NCBI GenBank assembly: GCA_023393235.1
Contig: JAEWMH010000131.1
Location: 5,258 to 69,257 of the forward strand
Source of the DNA: Bacillota bacterium
GTDB taxonomy: Bacteria > Bacillota > Bacilli > Paenibacillales > NBRC-103111
Reading direction: 5' to 3'
DNA length: 64,000 nt
Under the pieces are notes generated by a model. The model did not search any database, was not told the DNA's origin, and saw only the letters and a program-made list of their open reading frames with translations. Each line of letters opens with the position of its first letter. The first letter of the stretch is position 1. This document shows positions 25,639-34,107 of this stretch, in pieces. Both the position numbers and the translations under genes were made by a program.

Positions 25639-27006
25639 ATGAAGCTGGTCCTGTTATCCGGCGGCTCAGGCAAACGCCTGTGGCCTTTATCCAACGACGC
25701 AAGATCCAAACAATTCCTGAAGGTGCTGCAAAATGATCAGGGGAACATGGAGTCCATGGTCCAGCGGGTATGGCGGCAGATGGGCCATGCGGGTCTTGCC
25801 CGCCACGCTTCCATTGCCACGGGCAGAGGCCAGGTGGATATGATCCAGAGCCAAATTGGCCCGGAGGTATCCGTCATTGTGGAGCCCCAGCGCAGGGATA
25901 CCTTCCCGGCTATTGCTCTGGCGGCGGTTTACCTGTACTCCATTCAGGGTGTATCCCTGAACGAGGTAGTGGCTATCCTTCCGGTGGACCCCTATGTGGA
26001 GGACAGTTTCTTCGACAAAATCAAGGAGCTGGAGGGAGCGGTGGCGGCCACCGGCGCCGACCTGGCGCTGATGGGGGTGAAGCCCACCTACCCTTCGGAA
26101 AAATATGGCTATGTGGTGCCGGAGGCGGACAGCAGCGATACCTCTGAGGTGATGATGGTCAGCCGTTTTGCCGAAAAGCCCAGCCGCGAAAAGGCGGAGG
26201 CGCTGATTGCGGAGAAGGCGCTGTGGAACTGCGGCGTATTTGCCTTTAAGCTGAACTATATGATCAATCTGCTGATGGAGCTGGGGCTTCCCATCCATTA
26301 CGAGGAAATGCTGCGCCAATACCACCGGCTGCCCAAGATCAGCTTCGACTACGCGGTGGTGGAGAAGGCCGAGCATATTGTGGTGCTTCCTTATGCGGGC
26401 GAGTGGAAGGACCTGGGCACCTGGAACACTCTGACCGAGGAAATCCAGGCTCCGCTCATCGGCAACGGCACCATCTGCGGCGATTCGCAGAACGTGCATA
26501 TGATCAATGAGCTGGATATCCCGATTGCGGTGCTGGGGGTATCGAACATCATCGTATCCGCCAGCCCGGACGGTATCCTGGTTGCGGACAAAAACGCCAG
26601 CCCCAAGGTGAAGGATCTCATCGGCCATCTGGAGCAGCGCCCCATGTACGAGGAGAGACGGTGGGGCTCCTACCGGGTGCTGGATTTCAAGAAGTTCCCC
26701 GAGGGCCAGGAGGTGCTGACCAAACGCATCTGCATCTCCGCCGGCAAAAACCTGAGCTACCAGACCCACGCCAAACGCAGCGAGGTATGGACGGTCATCG
26801 CGGGAAGCGGCCAGTTTGTGCTGGAGGACCGGATCGGCAGTCTGCAGGCGGGGGATGTGGTGAAGATTCCGGTAGGCGCCAAACACAGCATCCGGGCCTT
26901 CACCGATCTGGAAATCATCGAGGTGCAAACCGGCAGCGAATTGGTGGAGGACGATATTGAGCGTTTGACCATGTCCTGGGAAGAGATCGTGAGCCTATGC
27001 AGATAA
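25639..27006 (+). CDS. manC: Mannose-1-phosphate guanylyltransferase / mannose-6-phosphate isomerase
   Basis: 455 residues, the length of bifunctional type II enzymes. N-terminal MKLVLLSGGSGKRLWPLSNDARSKQFL is the pyrophosphorylase signature, with FAEKPS further on. The C-terminal cupin (about residue 335 on) has RRWGSYRVLDF, QTHAKRSEVWTVIAGSG and PVGAKHSI with metal-binding histidines. It makes GDP-mannose for mannosyl units of the polymer. A 72-base gap with AAAGGGGG precedes ATG 25639. No separate phosphomannomutase is in the window. Confidence 0.93.
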   Translation: MKLVLLSGGSGKRLWPLSNDARSKQFLKVLQNDQGNMESMVQRVWRQMGHAGLARHASIATGRGQVDMIQSQIGPEVSVIVEPQRRDTFPAIALAAVYLYSIQGVSLNEVVAILPVDPYVEDSFFDKIKELEGAVAATGADLALMGVKPTYPSEKYGYVVPEADSSDTSEVMMVSRFAEKPSREKAEALIAEKALWNCGVFAFKLNYMINLLMELGLPIHYEEMLRQYHRLPKISFDYAVVEKAEHIVVLPYAGEWKDLGTWNTLTEEIQAPLIGNGTICGDSQNVHMINELDIPIAVLGVSNIIVSASPDGILVADKNASPKVKDLIGHLEQRPMYEERRWGSYRVLDFKKFPEGQEVLTKRICISAGKNLSYQTHAKRSEVWTVIAGSGQFVLEDRIGSLQAGDVVKIPVGAKHSIRAFTDLEIIEVQTGSELVEDDIERLTMSWEEIVSLCR

Positions 27007-27290
27007 AACGCCCTTACACCAACCCGTCCAACCGTTCCTTGTCCACTGCGGAGAAAGACCGGAAGTATCCGTTGAAATGGGCGATTTGCTACCAGGGCAA
27101 ACCCTACATTTCCCTCTATGGCAAAAAGAAGGCCCATGACCTGTTATACAAGCTGAACCATACCATGCTGGGACTGACCGTCATCCCTTTGGAACCCGGA
27201 GAGAGCAGCGGGGGAAGAACCCTGGGCGGCGTGATCAGGCAGGGCAGGCAAGCGGTAAGGCGGTATGAAAGAGCGGAGTATGAGGGATAA
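26997..27290 (+). CDS. Small uncharacterised protein coupled to manC
   Basis: 97 residues, basic, no membrane helix or signal peptide. ATG 26997 overlaps the manC stop by ten bases, and a strong terminator follows 19 bases after its stop, so it would be the last EPS operon gene. The text KWAICYQGKPYISLYGKKKAHDLLYKLNHTMLG looks like a small folded domain. I do not recognise the family. It could also be a chance frame, since there is no clear ribosome binding site apart from GAAGAG upstream. Confidence 0.5.
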   Translation: MQIKRPYTNPSNRSLSTAEKDRKYPLKWAICYQGKPYISLYGKKKAHDLLYKLNHTMLGLTVIPLEPGESSGGRTLGGVIRQGRQAVRRYERAEYEG

Positions 27291-27308
27291 CATTCCATGC
27301 TGTACAAG

Positions 27309-27345
27309 AGCCCGGAGTACCCAATGGGGTATTCCGGGCTTTTTT
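27309..27345 (+). terminator. Terminator of the EPS operon
   Basis: AGCCCGGAGTACCC (27309-27322) pairs with GGGTATTCCGGGCT (27327-27340) over 14 bases with one G-U pair, followed by six T residues. Confidence 0.9.
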
Positions 27346-27389
27346 GGGTTTTACGTTGTTTGAGTTTCACTATGGCCAGGCCCAGACTC

Positions 27390-27571
27390 TAACGGAACTC
27401 AGCGGCCCTTAGCGGGTGAAAAGTGGCTTGTTTGGAACCTAACGGAACTCAGAAGCTCTTATAGAGCTTTTTGGCGCTCATTAGCGGCAAATCAGGCATC
27501 TAGCGGTCGCTGAGTTCCGTTAAATTGAAAATACTCGGATTTCCGCCTCTAAGCGCTTCTGAGTTCCGTTA
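27390..27571. repeat. Symmetric intergenic element, copy C
   Basis: Direct blocks start at 27390 and 27440 (both TAACGGAACTCAG, continuing to GCYCTTA). Inverted blocks end at 27522 and 27571 (both CTGAGTTCCGTTA). Spacings are 50, 132 and 49 bp. The core matches copy A (also GGAACTCAG). The gap 27291-27751 otherwise holds only the EPS terminator and about 180 bases in which I see no gene. Confidence 0.85.
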
Positions 27572-27751
27572 GCGCGCAGTGGAGGCCTAAGATCATAGTT
27601 TGTCAAAGCCTGCTCCCACGCAAAAAAGAGCGGAAGCCGGGCTCCCGCTCACAAAACTGCCATATAGCAGCACACCACTGACATCTCCTGCAAAGAAGCC
27701 ACTATACAGCACCTCGCAGCAATCAATGTCTCCGGAAACTAACCCCAGCAC

Positions 27752-28831
27752 CTACGACAAGTCGGCGAATTTGATGCAGACCGGCTTGGACAGCACCAGG
27801 CTGCGGCCGTTGGCCAACAGCCGGCCGGTTTCCGCATCGCGCTCAAACACCACAATATTGTTGCCGTCCCGGTTGGCGGCGAGTAGCAGCCGGTCATCCG
27901 GCGACAACGCAAAGTTGCGGGGATGGCCGCCTTGCGTAAGCACATGCTCCACCGGCGACAGTGTCCCGTCCAACTGGCTTACAGCAAAGACGGCGATGCT
28001 GTCATGGCCGCGGTTGGAGCCGTATACGAAACGCCCGTCCCGGGAAATATGAATGTCCGCCGTGGCGCTTTCTCCGGTGAAATCCTCCGGCAGTGTGCTG
28101 ATAGTCTGAACCGGCACCAGGGCGCCGCTTGTCCGGTTATAACGAAACACCGTAATGGTGGAGTTCAGCTCGTTGATGGAGTACCCCATCGGCAGCTCCG
28201 GATGGAACGCAAAATGCCGCGGCCCCGAGCCCGGCGGCAGGTCCACCGACGCAGTCTCTGTCAGCGATGGTGCTGCCGGATCGATCCGGTAGCTGACGAT
28301 TTTGTCCATGCCCAGATCGCATACCACCGCAAATTGGTTATCCGGGTCCACGAACACCGAATGGGCCCGAGCCTGGGTTTGAGCGGGAAGGATACTGGCC
28401 CCGGTATGTGTGATCACTTGTGCGGAAGGGCCGATCCGCCCGTCCTTCAGCACCGAATTGACCCCAACCAGACCGCCATGGTAGCTGGCCGTAAACAGGC
28501 ACTTGCGGCTTTTGTCCAATTGGATATGGCAAATCGGGGAGTCTACCGTACGCTCCCGGTTCAGCTCGGTCAGCTTACCCTTTTCCAGATCGATGGAAAA
28601 AGCGGCCGCCACTCCGCTGCGTCCCCCGGTCTGGCCTTCGGAGAGCACATAGAGAATCCCCTTCTCCGGATCCACATCCAGGAACGTGGGATTCTTCAAA
28701 CCCCGTATACGGTCAGTAATGGTCATTTCCCCATGCTCCGGGTGAAACAGGCCTACATACACACCATCTTCCTCTGCTTCCGCATAAGACCCGATAAAAG
28801 CGAAAATCCGTTTGTTTGCACTGTTCTCCAA
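27752..28831 (-). CDS. Lactonase-family seven-bladed beta-propeller protein (6-phosphogluconolactonase-like)
   Basis: 359 residues from TTG 28831, chosen because GGGGTGAT lies six bases before it; GTG 28840 and TTG 28861 are other options. Repeated blades such as ILYVLSEGQ, CLFTASYHGG, FAVVCDLGMDKI, DGRFVYGSNRGHDSI and RLLLAANRDGNNIVVF mark the Pgl/YkgB lactonase family. The usual reaction is hydrolysis of 6-phosphogluconolactone in the pentose phosphate pathway, but many members are untested. Cytoplasmic. It is transcribed towards the EPS terminator and diverges from the zinc-ribbon gene. Confidence 0.82.
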   Translation of the reverse strand: MENSANKRIFAFIGSYAEAEEDGVYVGLFHPEHGEMTITDRIRGLKNPTFLDVDPEKGILYVLSEGQTGGRSGVAAAFSIDLEKGKLTELNRERTVDSPICHIQLDKSRKCLFTASYHGGLVGVNSVLKDGRIGPSAQVITHTGASILPAQTQARAHSVFVDPDNQFAVVCDLGMDKIVSYRIDPAAPSLTETASVDLPPGSGPRHFAFHPELPMGYSINELNSTITVFRYNRTSGALVPVQTISTLPEDFTGESATADIHISRDGRFVYGSNRGHDSIAVFAVSQLDGTLSPVEHVLTQGGHPRNFALSPDDRLLLAANRDGNNIVVFERDAETGRLLANGRSLVLSKPVCIKFADLS

Positions 28832-28898
28832 ATTTATCACCCCGCATATAATAATTCGCAATCATTATACATTCCCCGACAAGAATGGACAAAAAGAT

Positions 28899-28927
28899 TT
28901 GACATGATACGAAATGTTTCGTATTAT
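28899..28927 (+). promoter_or_regulatory. Promoter with inverted-repeat operator in the spacer
   Basis: TTGACA (28899-28904), 17-base spacer, TATTAT (28922-28927). The spacer and -10 region contain ATACGAAATGTTTCGTAT (28907-28924), two 8-base arms around TG. ATGATACGAAATGTTTC here resembles ATGATACGAAACGTAAC near the EPS promoter. A likely operator for a TetR-type or similar dimeric repressor. Confidence 0.72.
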
Positions 28928-29009
28928 GGAGGAAATGTTGATCCGTAACGTATCATACCATATTTTGTACCATGGTGGCTACATAGCGGGAAAAGGGGAG
29001 AATCGTCCT

Positions 29010-29189
29010 ATGCATACAGAAGTGTATTGCATTTGCTGCAAGCGGACAGTGCCTGTCGAAATGGCGAAGCTGACCTTCAAAACGGGGTTTTACCGCAACA
29101 TTCCTTTGGGGATTTGCCAATCCTGCGGTAAAATAGAATTCAACGCATATACATATGAGGTTGTATGTATGCCGGCCCCGGCTTATTGA
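29010..29189 (+). CDS. Small zinc-ribbon-like protein
   Basis: 59 residues. Two CXXC pairs (Cys7/Cys10 and Cys36/Cys39) flank a central 25-residue segment, the layout of a zinc ribbon. ATG 29010 has AAGGGGAG about ten bases upstream; the longer frame from 28914 would start inside the promoter and is rejected. The gene has its own operator-controlled promoter at 28899. Zinc binding is inferred from the cysteines; the function is unknown and I do not recognise the family. Confidence 0.7.
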   Translation: MHTEVYCICCKRTVPVEMAKLTFKTGFYRNIPLGICQSCGKIEFNAYTYEVVCMPAPAY

Positions 29190-29242
29190 AGGTTGGCCCT
29201 TCCCGGGACATATGCAAACAACCGGCGGGAAGGAGGCCCACT

Positions 29243-30013
29243 ATGCTGGAATGGATGATTCCGGGAGCGGCTGCCGCTCTGGCGGGATACGGTTTTTTGA
29301 TTGTACCTACCCAATGGCTGAAGCTGGAACGGATCCGCCACCCCATCGGCTTAAACAAGAAGATCCTGCAGATCAGCGACATCCATGTGGAGAAGCTGCG
29401 GATCAGCCCCCGCAGATTAGAGCGGACTATCCGGGAGGAAGCGCCGGACTGGATTTCGCTGACAGGGGATTTTACCCGCAAAACCTGGTATTTGCCCCGT
29501 TTGGAGCCTTATCTTAAGGTCATATCCGCTTCGGGTGTACCCGTTTATGCGGTTTTGGGCAACCATGATTACAAGATGAAAAGCGGCATGAACCGGCTTT
29601 TGGAGCTGCTCAGACGATACGGCGTTACTCTGCTGCGCAACGAGGCGCTCCGCCTGCCGGATTGTACGCTGGTCGGCATCGACAACTTCGGAACCGGCCA
29701 CAGCAAAATCGGCAAGGCCTTCCGCGAGACCAAACCCACCGACACCATTATCGTCCTCACCCATGATCCCAACGTGGTCCCGCATATCGGGAAACGCTAT
29801 GATTACCTCATGTCGGGACATCTCCATGGCAAACAACTGAATATTCCCTTTTTCTTTCGCTTCAAACCCAAGGGCGAGCTTCCGGCTAAGGGTATCTATA
29901 AAGGGCTTCACCGCTCCCCGCAGGGGGCATATTACATATCCAAAGGAATTGGCCAGGCCGGGGTAAACGCCCGGTTTATGGTCCGCAGCGAGGTCACCGT
30001 CCATGAGCTGTAG
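29243..30013 (+). CDS. Metallophosphoesterase (YkuE-like)
   Basis: 256 residues. ATG 29243 follows GGAGG by seven bases. Calcineurin-like motifs appear in order: ISDIHVE, LTGDFT, VLGNHDYK, THDP and SGHLHGKQLNIP. A short N-terminal hydrophobic stretch (residues 5-22, IPGAAAALAGYGFLIVPT) may anchor it to the membrane, as in YkuE/UDP-diacylglucosamine-hydrolase-like members. Substrate not known. It follows the zinc-ribbon gene by 53 bases and may share its transcript. Confidence 0.87.
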   Translation: MLEWMIPGAAAALAGYGFLIVPTQWLKLERIRHPIGLNKKILQISDIHVEKLRISPRRLERTIREEAPDWISLTGDFTRKTWYLPRLEPYLKVISASGVPVYAVLGNHDYKMKSGMNRLLELLRRYGVTLLRNEALRLPDCTLVGIDNFGTGHSKIGKAFRETKPTDTIIVLTHDPNVVPHIGKRYDYLMSGHLHGKQLNIPFFFRFKPKGELPAKGIYKGLHRSPQGAYYISKGIGQAGVNARFMVRSEVTVHEL

Positions 30014-30043
30014 AACCGTCCCCTACGGACAGGGGGCAGCCGG

Positions 30044-30973
30044 ATGAAAATCGACAGAATGCTGGGGATGCTGATTTATTTGCTCAACCGGGACATGGTC
30101 AGCGCCCGGGAGCTGGCGGAGCGCTTCGAGGTTTCCGTCCGCACGGTCCAGCGGGATATAGAGACGCTAGGATTGGCCGGTATTCCGGTAGCCTCCACCT
30201 TAGGCACCGCCGGGGGGTACAGAATCTTGGATACCTACAAGCTGAACCGGCAGCTGTTCAGTGCCGAGGACTATGTCCAGCTCATCATTGCCCTTAGGGG
30301 CCTTGGCTCCGCTTATCAAAGCAGGGAGGTGGGGGCCGCCTTGGAGAAAATGCTCTCCCTCGCTCCCGACGGCACGGCGGCGGAGCAGCGGCTGCAGCTG
30401 GATTTGAGCATACTGCGGGAGGGAGTGGAGGCGGGGGACCGCCTGGCTGCTCTGGATGCGGCCATCCGCAGCGGAAAGGCAGTCGGTTTTGACTATACGG
30501 ACGCACAGCTGGCCACCACACGTCGGCTGGTGGAGCCTGTGCAGCTCACCTACAAGTGGCATGCCTGGTACCTCTTGGGGTATTGCTGCGATAAACAGGC
30601 CTACCGGCTGTTCCGTCTGTCCCGCATCCGCAGTCTCGCCGTTACGGCAGAATCCGTAACCCGGGACCACAACCAGGCGGAGCGGCAGTGGGGGGAGGCG
30701 GAGAGGGAGCGCCCCTACGTGCGAATGAAGCTGGCTTTTCCCCCGGAGGTCCGGATTCTGGTGGAGGAGTCCTTTCCGTTTGCCCGCATTAGTGGATCGG
30801 CAGAGGGTAATACACTGTTGGCTGAGCTTGCCCTTCCGGAAAAGGAGCGGGGCTGGTTCGGTGTACTGCTGGAGCTGGGCGGCAAGGTTACGGTTCTGGA
30901 GCCTGAAGCCGTCAGGCAGGAGCTGCTTTCCCGGGCCAGGGATATTGTGAATCTGTATTGTTCTGCCGAATAA
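30044..30973 (+). CDS. HTH-WYL domain transcriptional regulator (YafY-like)
   Basis: 309 residues. N-terminal DeoR-type helix-turn-helix MLIYLLNRDMVSARELAERFEVSVRTVQRDIETL; then the WYL domain near residues 140-210 (TYKWHAWYLLGYCCDKQAYRLFRLSRI) and a C-terminal WCX-like region. WYL proteins sense small ligands or nucleic acids. It begins 30 bases after the phosphoesterase stop, with GGGGGCAG upstream, so both may be co-transcribed. Confidence 0.88.
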   Translation: MKIDRMLGMLIYLLNRDMVSARELAERFEVSVRTVQRDIETLGLAGIPVASTLGTAGGYRILDTYKLNRQLFSAEDYVQLIIALRGLGSAYQSREVGAALEKMLSLAPDGTAAEQRLQLDLSILREGVEAGDRLAALDAAIRSGKAVGFDYTDAQLATTRRLVEPVQLTYKWHAWYLLGYCCDKQAYRLFRLSRIRSLAVTAESVTRDHNQAERQWGEAERERPYVRMKLAFPPEVRILVEESFPFARISGSAEGNTLLAELALPEKERGWFGVLLELGGKVTVLEPEAVRQELLSRARDIVNLYCSAE

Positions 30974-31110
30974 CGACATACAGCTGTCCGGATTCCTCTT
31001 CTATAATAGGCTCATCCGTTGGGAGTCTGTCCTGATAATTATTTATTCACCACAACCACTCCGTCGGACAGACCCCTAGAGCGGATAATAGGGAAGAGGA
31101 GCGGATTAAC

Positions 31111-31503
31111 ATGGCCAATAGCACGGAAAGCATCGTCAGAAGCAATATACATGAGGAATACGCCTACTCCGAAATTGTGGAGGCAGGCGGTTTTGTGTTT
31201 CTCAGTTTTTGTGTGGGCAATGTGGGCGGAACAGTAGAGCAGCAGGTGGAGGGCGCCTTGAATGATATGAGCGGCAGACTTGCGCAAGTGGGGCTGACCC
31301 TGGAGCATGTGGTCAAGCTGGATGTGCTTTTGCGGGATGTCTGGGATATTCCCGTAATGGAGGCGGTGTTCAAACGCAGATTCAAGGGAGTATATCCGGC
31401 GCGAAAAACCATTTCTACCGAATTCGCCCATCATGGCGGCCCCACCGGCTTGAAGGTGCAGATGGACGCCATTGCCTTTGCGGGAACAGGAAAATCCGGC
31501 TGA
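31111..31503 (+). CDS. RidA family protein
   Basis: 130 residues, normal length for RidA/YjgF. Motifs: YSEIVEAGGFVFLSFCVG near the N-terminus, LTLEHVVKLDVLLRD in the middle, and YPARKTISTEF with the conserved arginine. The end LKVQMDAIAF is typical. RidA proteins deaminate reactive enamine/imine intermediates of PLP enzymes in the cytoplasm. GAGGAG upstream of ATG 31111. The N-terminal 20 residues are longer than usual. Confidence 0.87.
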   Translation: MANSTESIVRSNIHEEYAYSEIVEAGGFVFLSFCVGNVGGTVEQQVEGALNDMSGRLAQVGLTLEHVVKLDVLLRDVWDIPVMEAVFKRRFKGVYPARKTISTEFAHHGGPTGLKVQMDAIAFAGTGKSG

Positions 31504-31586
31504 GATTGGAATCCATGTTGCGCCGGCAGCCGCATGAGGCTCATAATAAAGGGAACGAATGCGGTTGAAAGGATGACTATCCCTCC

Positions 31587-32417
31587 GTGAAAATAACAGC
31601 TATGAGTTTTAACCTGCGGGTCTGCCGGTTCCTGGATTTCCACCGGTCGTGGGTGTTCCGCCGGGAGAGCGCCGCCTTGGCCGTGGCCGCCCAAAAGCCT
31701 TGTCTGGTCGGCTTCCAGGAGCTGACCGGGCGGATGCTGGCGGAGCTGTCTCCGCTATTGCCGGAATACGGCTATGTGGGGACGGGCCGGAACAAGGATG
31801 GCGGCGGCGAGCACAATGCCATCTTCTATCACCGGAAACGGCTGCTTCCCCTGGAATGGGGCCAGCTGTGGCTGTCCCCGCAACCTCAGGTCCCGGGCAG
31901 CATTGGCTGGGATGCGCGCTTCCCCCGCATATGCACCTGGGCCAAGCTGAAGCTTTTGAAGGATCCGGCAGTTACGATTCTTATGTACAATACCCATCTG
32001 GACCATATCGGACGGACGGCCAAACGCCAAGGCGCCTTGCTGGTCTGGAGGACCATCCGGGAGCATCAGGAGCGCTTCGGGCCTACGCCTGTGCTCTTGG
32101 CCGGGGATTTCAACGCGGGACCTGAGCACCCGGTTATCCGCTTCCTGTCCGGAGAGGATGAGCTGGAGGGGGAGCGCAGCCCCTTGGCCAATGCCTTCGC
32201 CGATCCCCGCCATGCGGGAAGAACCCATCATGGTTTTCTGGGGGGCAAGCTGGGCAAACCCATCGATTATTTATTCGGCGGATTTGGCCTGCTGCCTTTG
32301 CACGGGGACGTAATCCGCTCCAAGTATAACGGCCGGTATCCCTCCGACCATTACCCGGTCAGCGGGGTGTTCCGCCTGCAGCGGCTTAGAGACTGCGACG
32401 AAATAAAGTACCGCTAA
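31587..32417 (+). CDS. Endonuclease/exonuclease/phosphatase family protein
   Basis: 276 residues, GTG start with AAAGGATG upstream. Motifs of the EEP superfamily: ITAMSFNLRV, GFQELTGRM with the metal-binding Glu, YNTHLDHIGRTAKRQG, LAGDFNAGPEHPVI and YPSDHYPVSGVF with the catalytic Asp-His. No signal peptide, so cytoplasmic. Substrate could be a nucleic acid, a phospholipid or a sugar phosphate. It converges with the LysM-3D gene with only 15 bases between the stops. Confidence 0.87.
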   Translation: MKITAMSFNLRVCRFLDFHRSWVFRRESAALAVAAQKPCLVGFQELTGRMLAELSPLLPEYGYVGTGRNKDGGGEHNAIFYHRKRLLPLEWGQLWLSPQPQVPGSIGWDARFPRICTWAKLKLLKDPAVTILMYNTHLDHIGRTAKRQGALLVWRTIREHQERFGPTPVLLAGDFNAGPEHPVIRFLSGEDELEGERSPLANAFADPRHAGRTHHGFLGGKLGKPIDYLFGGFGLLPLHGDVIRSKYNGRYPSDHYPVSGVFRLQRLRDCDEIKYR

Positions 32418-32432
32418 TTTCCTCGCAGCTCC

Positions 32433-33131
32433 TTACGCCGAAGCCAGTACAAACACCTTGACGTTGCGCTTGACGCCGAAGATGCGGGCCTCGCCCACGT
32501 CATTCATGAACACGTCAATTTTGGACCCTTTAATGGCCGAACCGGTATCCTCTGCCTTGCGGATGCCTACCCCTTCGATATAAACGGTGGAGCCCAGGGG
32601 AATAACCTTGGGATCGACGGCTACCGTACGACCTTCTTCCGCCCGCACACCGCTGTAGGTAATCCCGTATTCGGGATGGGAGGGGGTTTTTCCTGTGGAT
32701 TCTGCACCGGCTGTATAAGCGGTAAGCGTGGTGGAGAGGACCCGTTCGATCACCGGCTCCTTGCCTTCCAAAAGCGGCACAGGCATTTCCGGAATTTTAA
32801 GCTTTTGTCCCACGTGGATAAAGTTGGGATTAGATATGTCGTTGTACTCCTGAAGCATGGCTACGGTAGTGCCGAAGCTGCCGGCAATTTTGGATAGGGT
32901 ATCTCCTGAACTGATGATGTAGGTTAGGTTCTCCACTTTTGGTGCCGGAGCTTCCGTTCCGTTAGCGGCGGATACCGGCGTGGAGGCGGAAATCTCAGCC
33001 GCGGCAGCCGGTGCAATATGGACATCCCATTCCTCATCGCTGAGCAATTGGCGGGCAGAAGCGCTGCCGCAGGGGGAGACAAGACTCAGGAGAAGCATCA
33101 GCAGCAGAGCATAGCGCATGTGGCGTTTCAT
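32433..33131 (-). CDS. Secreted LysM and 3D-domain cell-wall protein
   Basis: 232 residues from ATG 33131; ATG 33143 and 33140 lie too close to the GGAGG site. Signal peptide KRHMRYALLLMLLLSLVSPCGSASA, then a LysM domain (YIISSGDTLSKIAGSFGTTVAMLQEYN) that binds peptidoglycan. A C-terminal 3D domain has the three conserved aspartates (AVDPKVIPLG, AEDTGSAIKG, KIDVFM). 3D domains are the catalytic part of stationary-phase/resuscitation lytic transglycosylases (YabE/YocH type). A role in wall turnover is expected. Confidence 0.9.
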   Translation of the reverse strand: MKRHMRYALLLMLLLSLVSPCGSASARQLLSDEEWDVHIAPAAAAEISASTPVSAANGTEAPAPKVENLTYIISSGDTLSKIAGSFGTTVAMLQEYNDISNPNFIHVGQKLKIPEMPVPLLEGKEPVIERVLSTTLTAYTAGAESTGKTPSHPEYGITYSGVRAEEGRTVAVDPKVIPLGSTVYIEGVGIRKAEDTGSAIKGSKIDVFMNDVGEARIFGVKRNVKVFVLASA

Positions 33132-33292
33132 CGCATCCATCATCCTCCATGAAATGGTTTTCGGCGGATACCGCCGGTATGAGACAATCTATGAATCTGG
33201 CAATAGCTAGCTGTATGTTTACTAGCATGGCCGGATTTTGCGCTTCTATACCTTCTCTACCAAAATAATCCCCAAACATTCAGGCAAAATGA

Positions 33293-33347
33293 TAGAGCCG
33301 CCCGGACAAGCAGCCATGGAATAAGGCTGAATGTCCGGACGGCTCTA
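33293..33347 (-). terminator. Long hairpin terminator of the tetR-type gene
   Basis: A 16-pair stem with one mismatch joins 33293-33308 and 33332-33347. On the - strand it is followed by ATCATTTT. It lies 26 bases after the stop of the TetR-type gene. Confidence 0.7.
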
Positions 33348-33373
33348 TATGGTTTACACAGATTGAAGAAGGT

Positions 33374-33997
33374 CTAAACGGCAGCGCCCTCCAAAAAAAG
33401 CTCCACGATCGCTTCGGCGGATTCCCGTACCGACGGATATTGCTCCATCAGCACAGCACGGTTGCCCAGCATCAGCAGGGAGGAGAAGGAGTAGGCCAGG
33501 AAACTGGGGGATAGGGGCTTCAGCTCCCCCCGGCCGGCAGCCTCCCGGAAGGCCTCTGCCATAATATGGTGGATCCGGCCCTCCGCATGATGGATTTCCT
33601 GCACTTGTTCCGGGGAAAGCCGGGACTCCGCCTCCTTCAGCATGGTCATCAGATCAGGCCGGGTTTCGGCCAGATGTCCGGTGGCGATTTGGATCAGGCG
33701 TTCCTTCAATGTTCCGGGGCCGGCCAGCATGAGTCGCGTTATATCGGCTGCACGACCCAACAAATGAACCACAGCTTGGGTAAACAGCACCGCTTTATTG
33801 GAATAATAGTAATAGATCGTCGCTTTGGTCACCTGGCAGTCTACCGCGATCTGCTCCAGAGAGATCTGCTCATAGCCCTTCTCCATAAACAGCCGCGCTG
33901 CCGCTTCCAGGAGCTGTGCCTCAATTCCGGCCTGCGGCTCCGGGCTTTTCGGCGGACGTCCGGGAGGACGTTTTCTTTTTTGATCCAAACCCTTCAC
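33374..33997 (-). CDS. TetR/AcrR family regulator
   Basis: 207 residues, GTG start. A basic arginine/proline-rich N-terminus precedes the helix-turn-helix LFMEKGYEQISLEQIAVDCQVTKATIYYYYSNKAVLF. The C-terminal ligand domain is helical and variable. It diverges from an MMPL transporter gene, the common arrangement in which the TetR protein represses both, with release by a substrate of the pump. The ligand is unknown. Confidence 0.92.
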   Translation of the reverse strand: MKGLDQKRKRPPGRPPKSPEPQAGIEAQLLEAAARLFMEKGYEQISLEQIAVDCQVTKATIYYYYSNKAVLFTQAVVHLLGRAADITRLMLAGPGTLKERLIQIATGHLAETRPDLMTMLKEAESRLSPEQVQEIHHAEGRIHHIMAEAFREAAGRGELKPLSPSFLAYSFSSLLMLGNRAVLMEQYPSVRESAEAIVELFLEGAAV

Positions 33998-34011
33998 TTC
34001 CCCTTGAATAA

Positions 34012-34027
34012 TTAACCCGTCGGTATA
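34012..34027. promoter_or_regulatory. Possible TetR operator in the tetR-mmpL divergent gap
   Basis: TTAACCCGTCGGTATA is an imperfect palindrome (TxxACC-n4-GGTxxA) about midway between the two starts, in AT-rich text with TATATAAT next to it. This is only a suggestion; no second copy supports it. Confidence 0.35.
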
Positions 34028-34107
34028 TATAATGGGATTGTTATATTAATTATAAATAAAAGCTGCTTTGAAAGCTATAAGCCGCAATCGGTAAAGGAGC
34101 GTTGGTC

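Noticed and set aside
27600..28052. 150-residue open frame on the + strand
   Set aside because: Overlaps the 3' end of the lactonase gene on the other strand and has no ribosome binding site or family.
28914..29009. Longer start for the zinc-ribbon protein (28914)
   Set aside because: It begins inside the promoter; ATG 29010 has a proper ribosome binding site.
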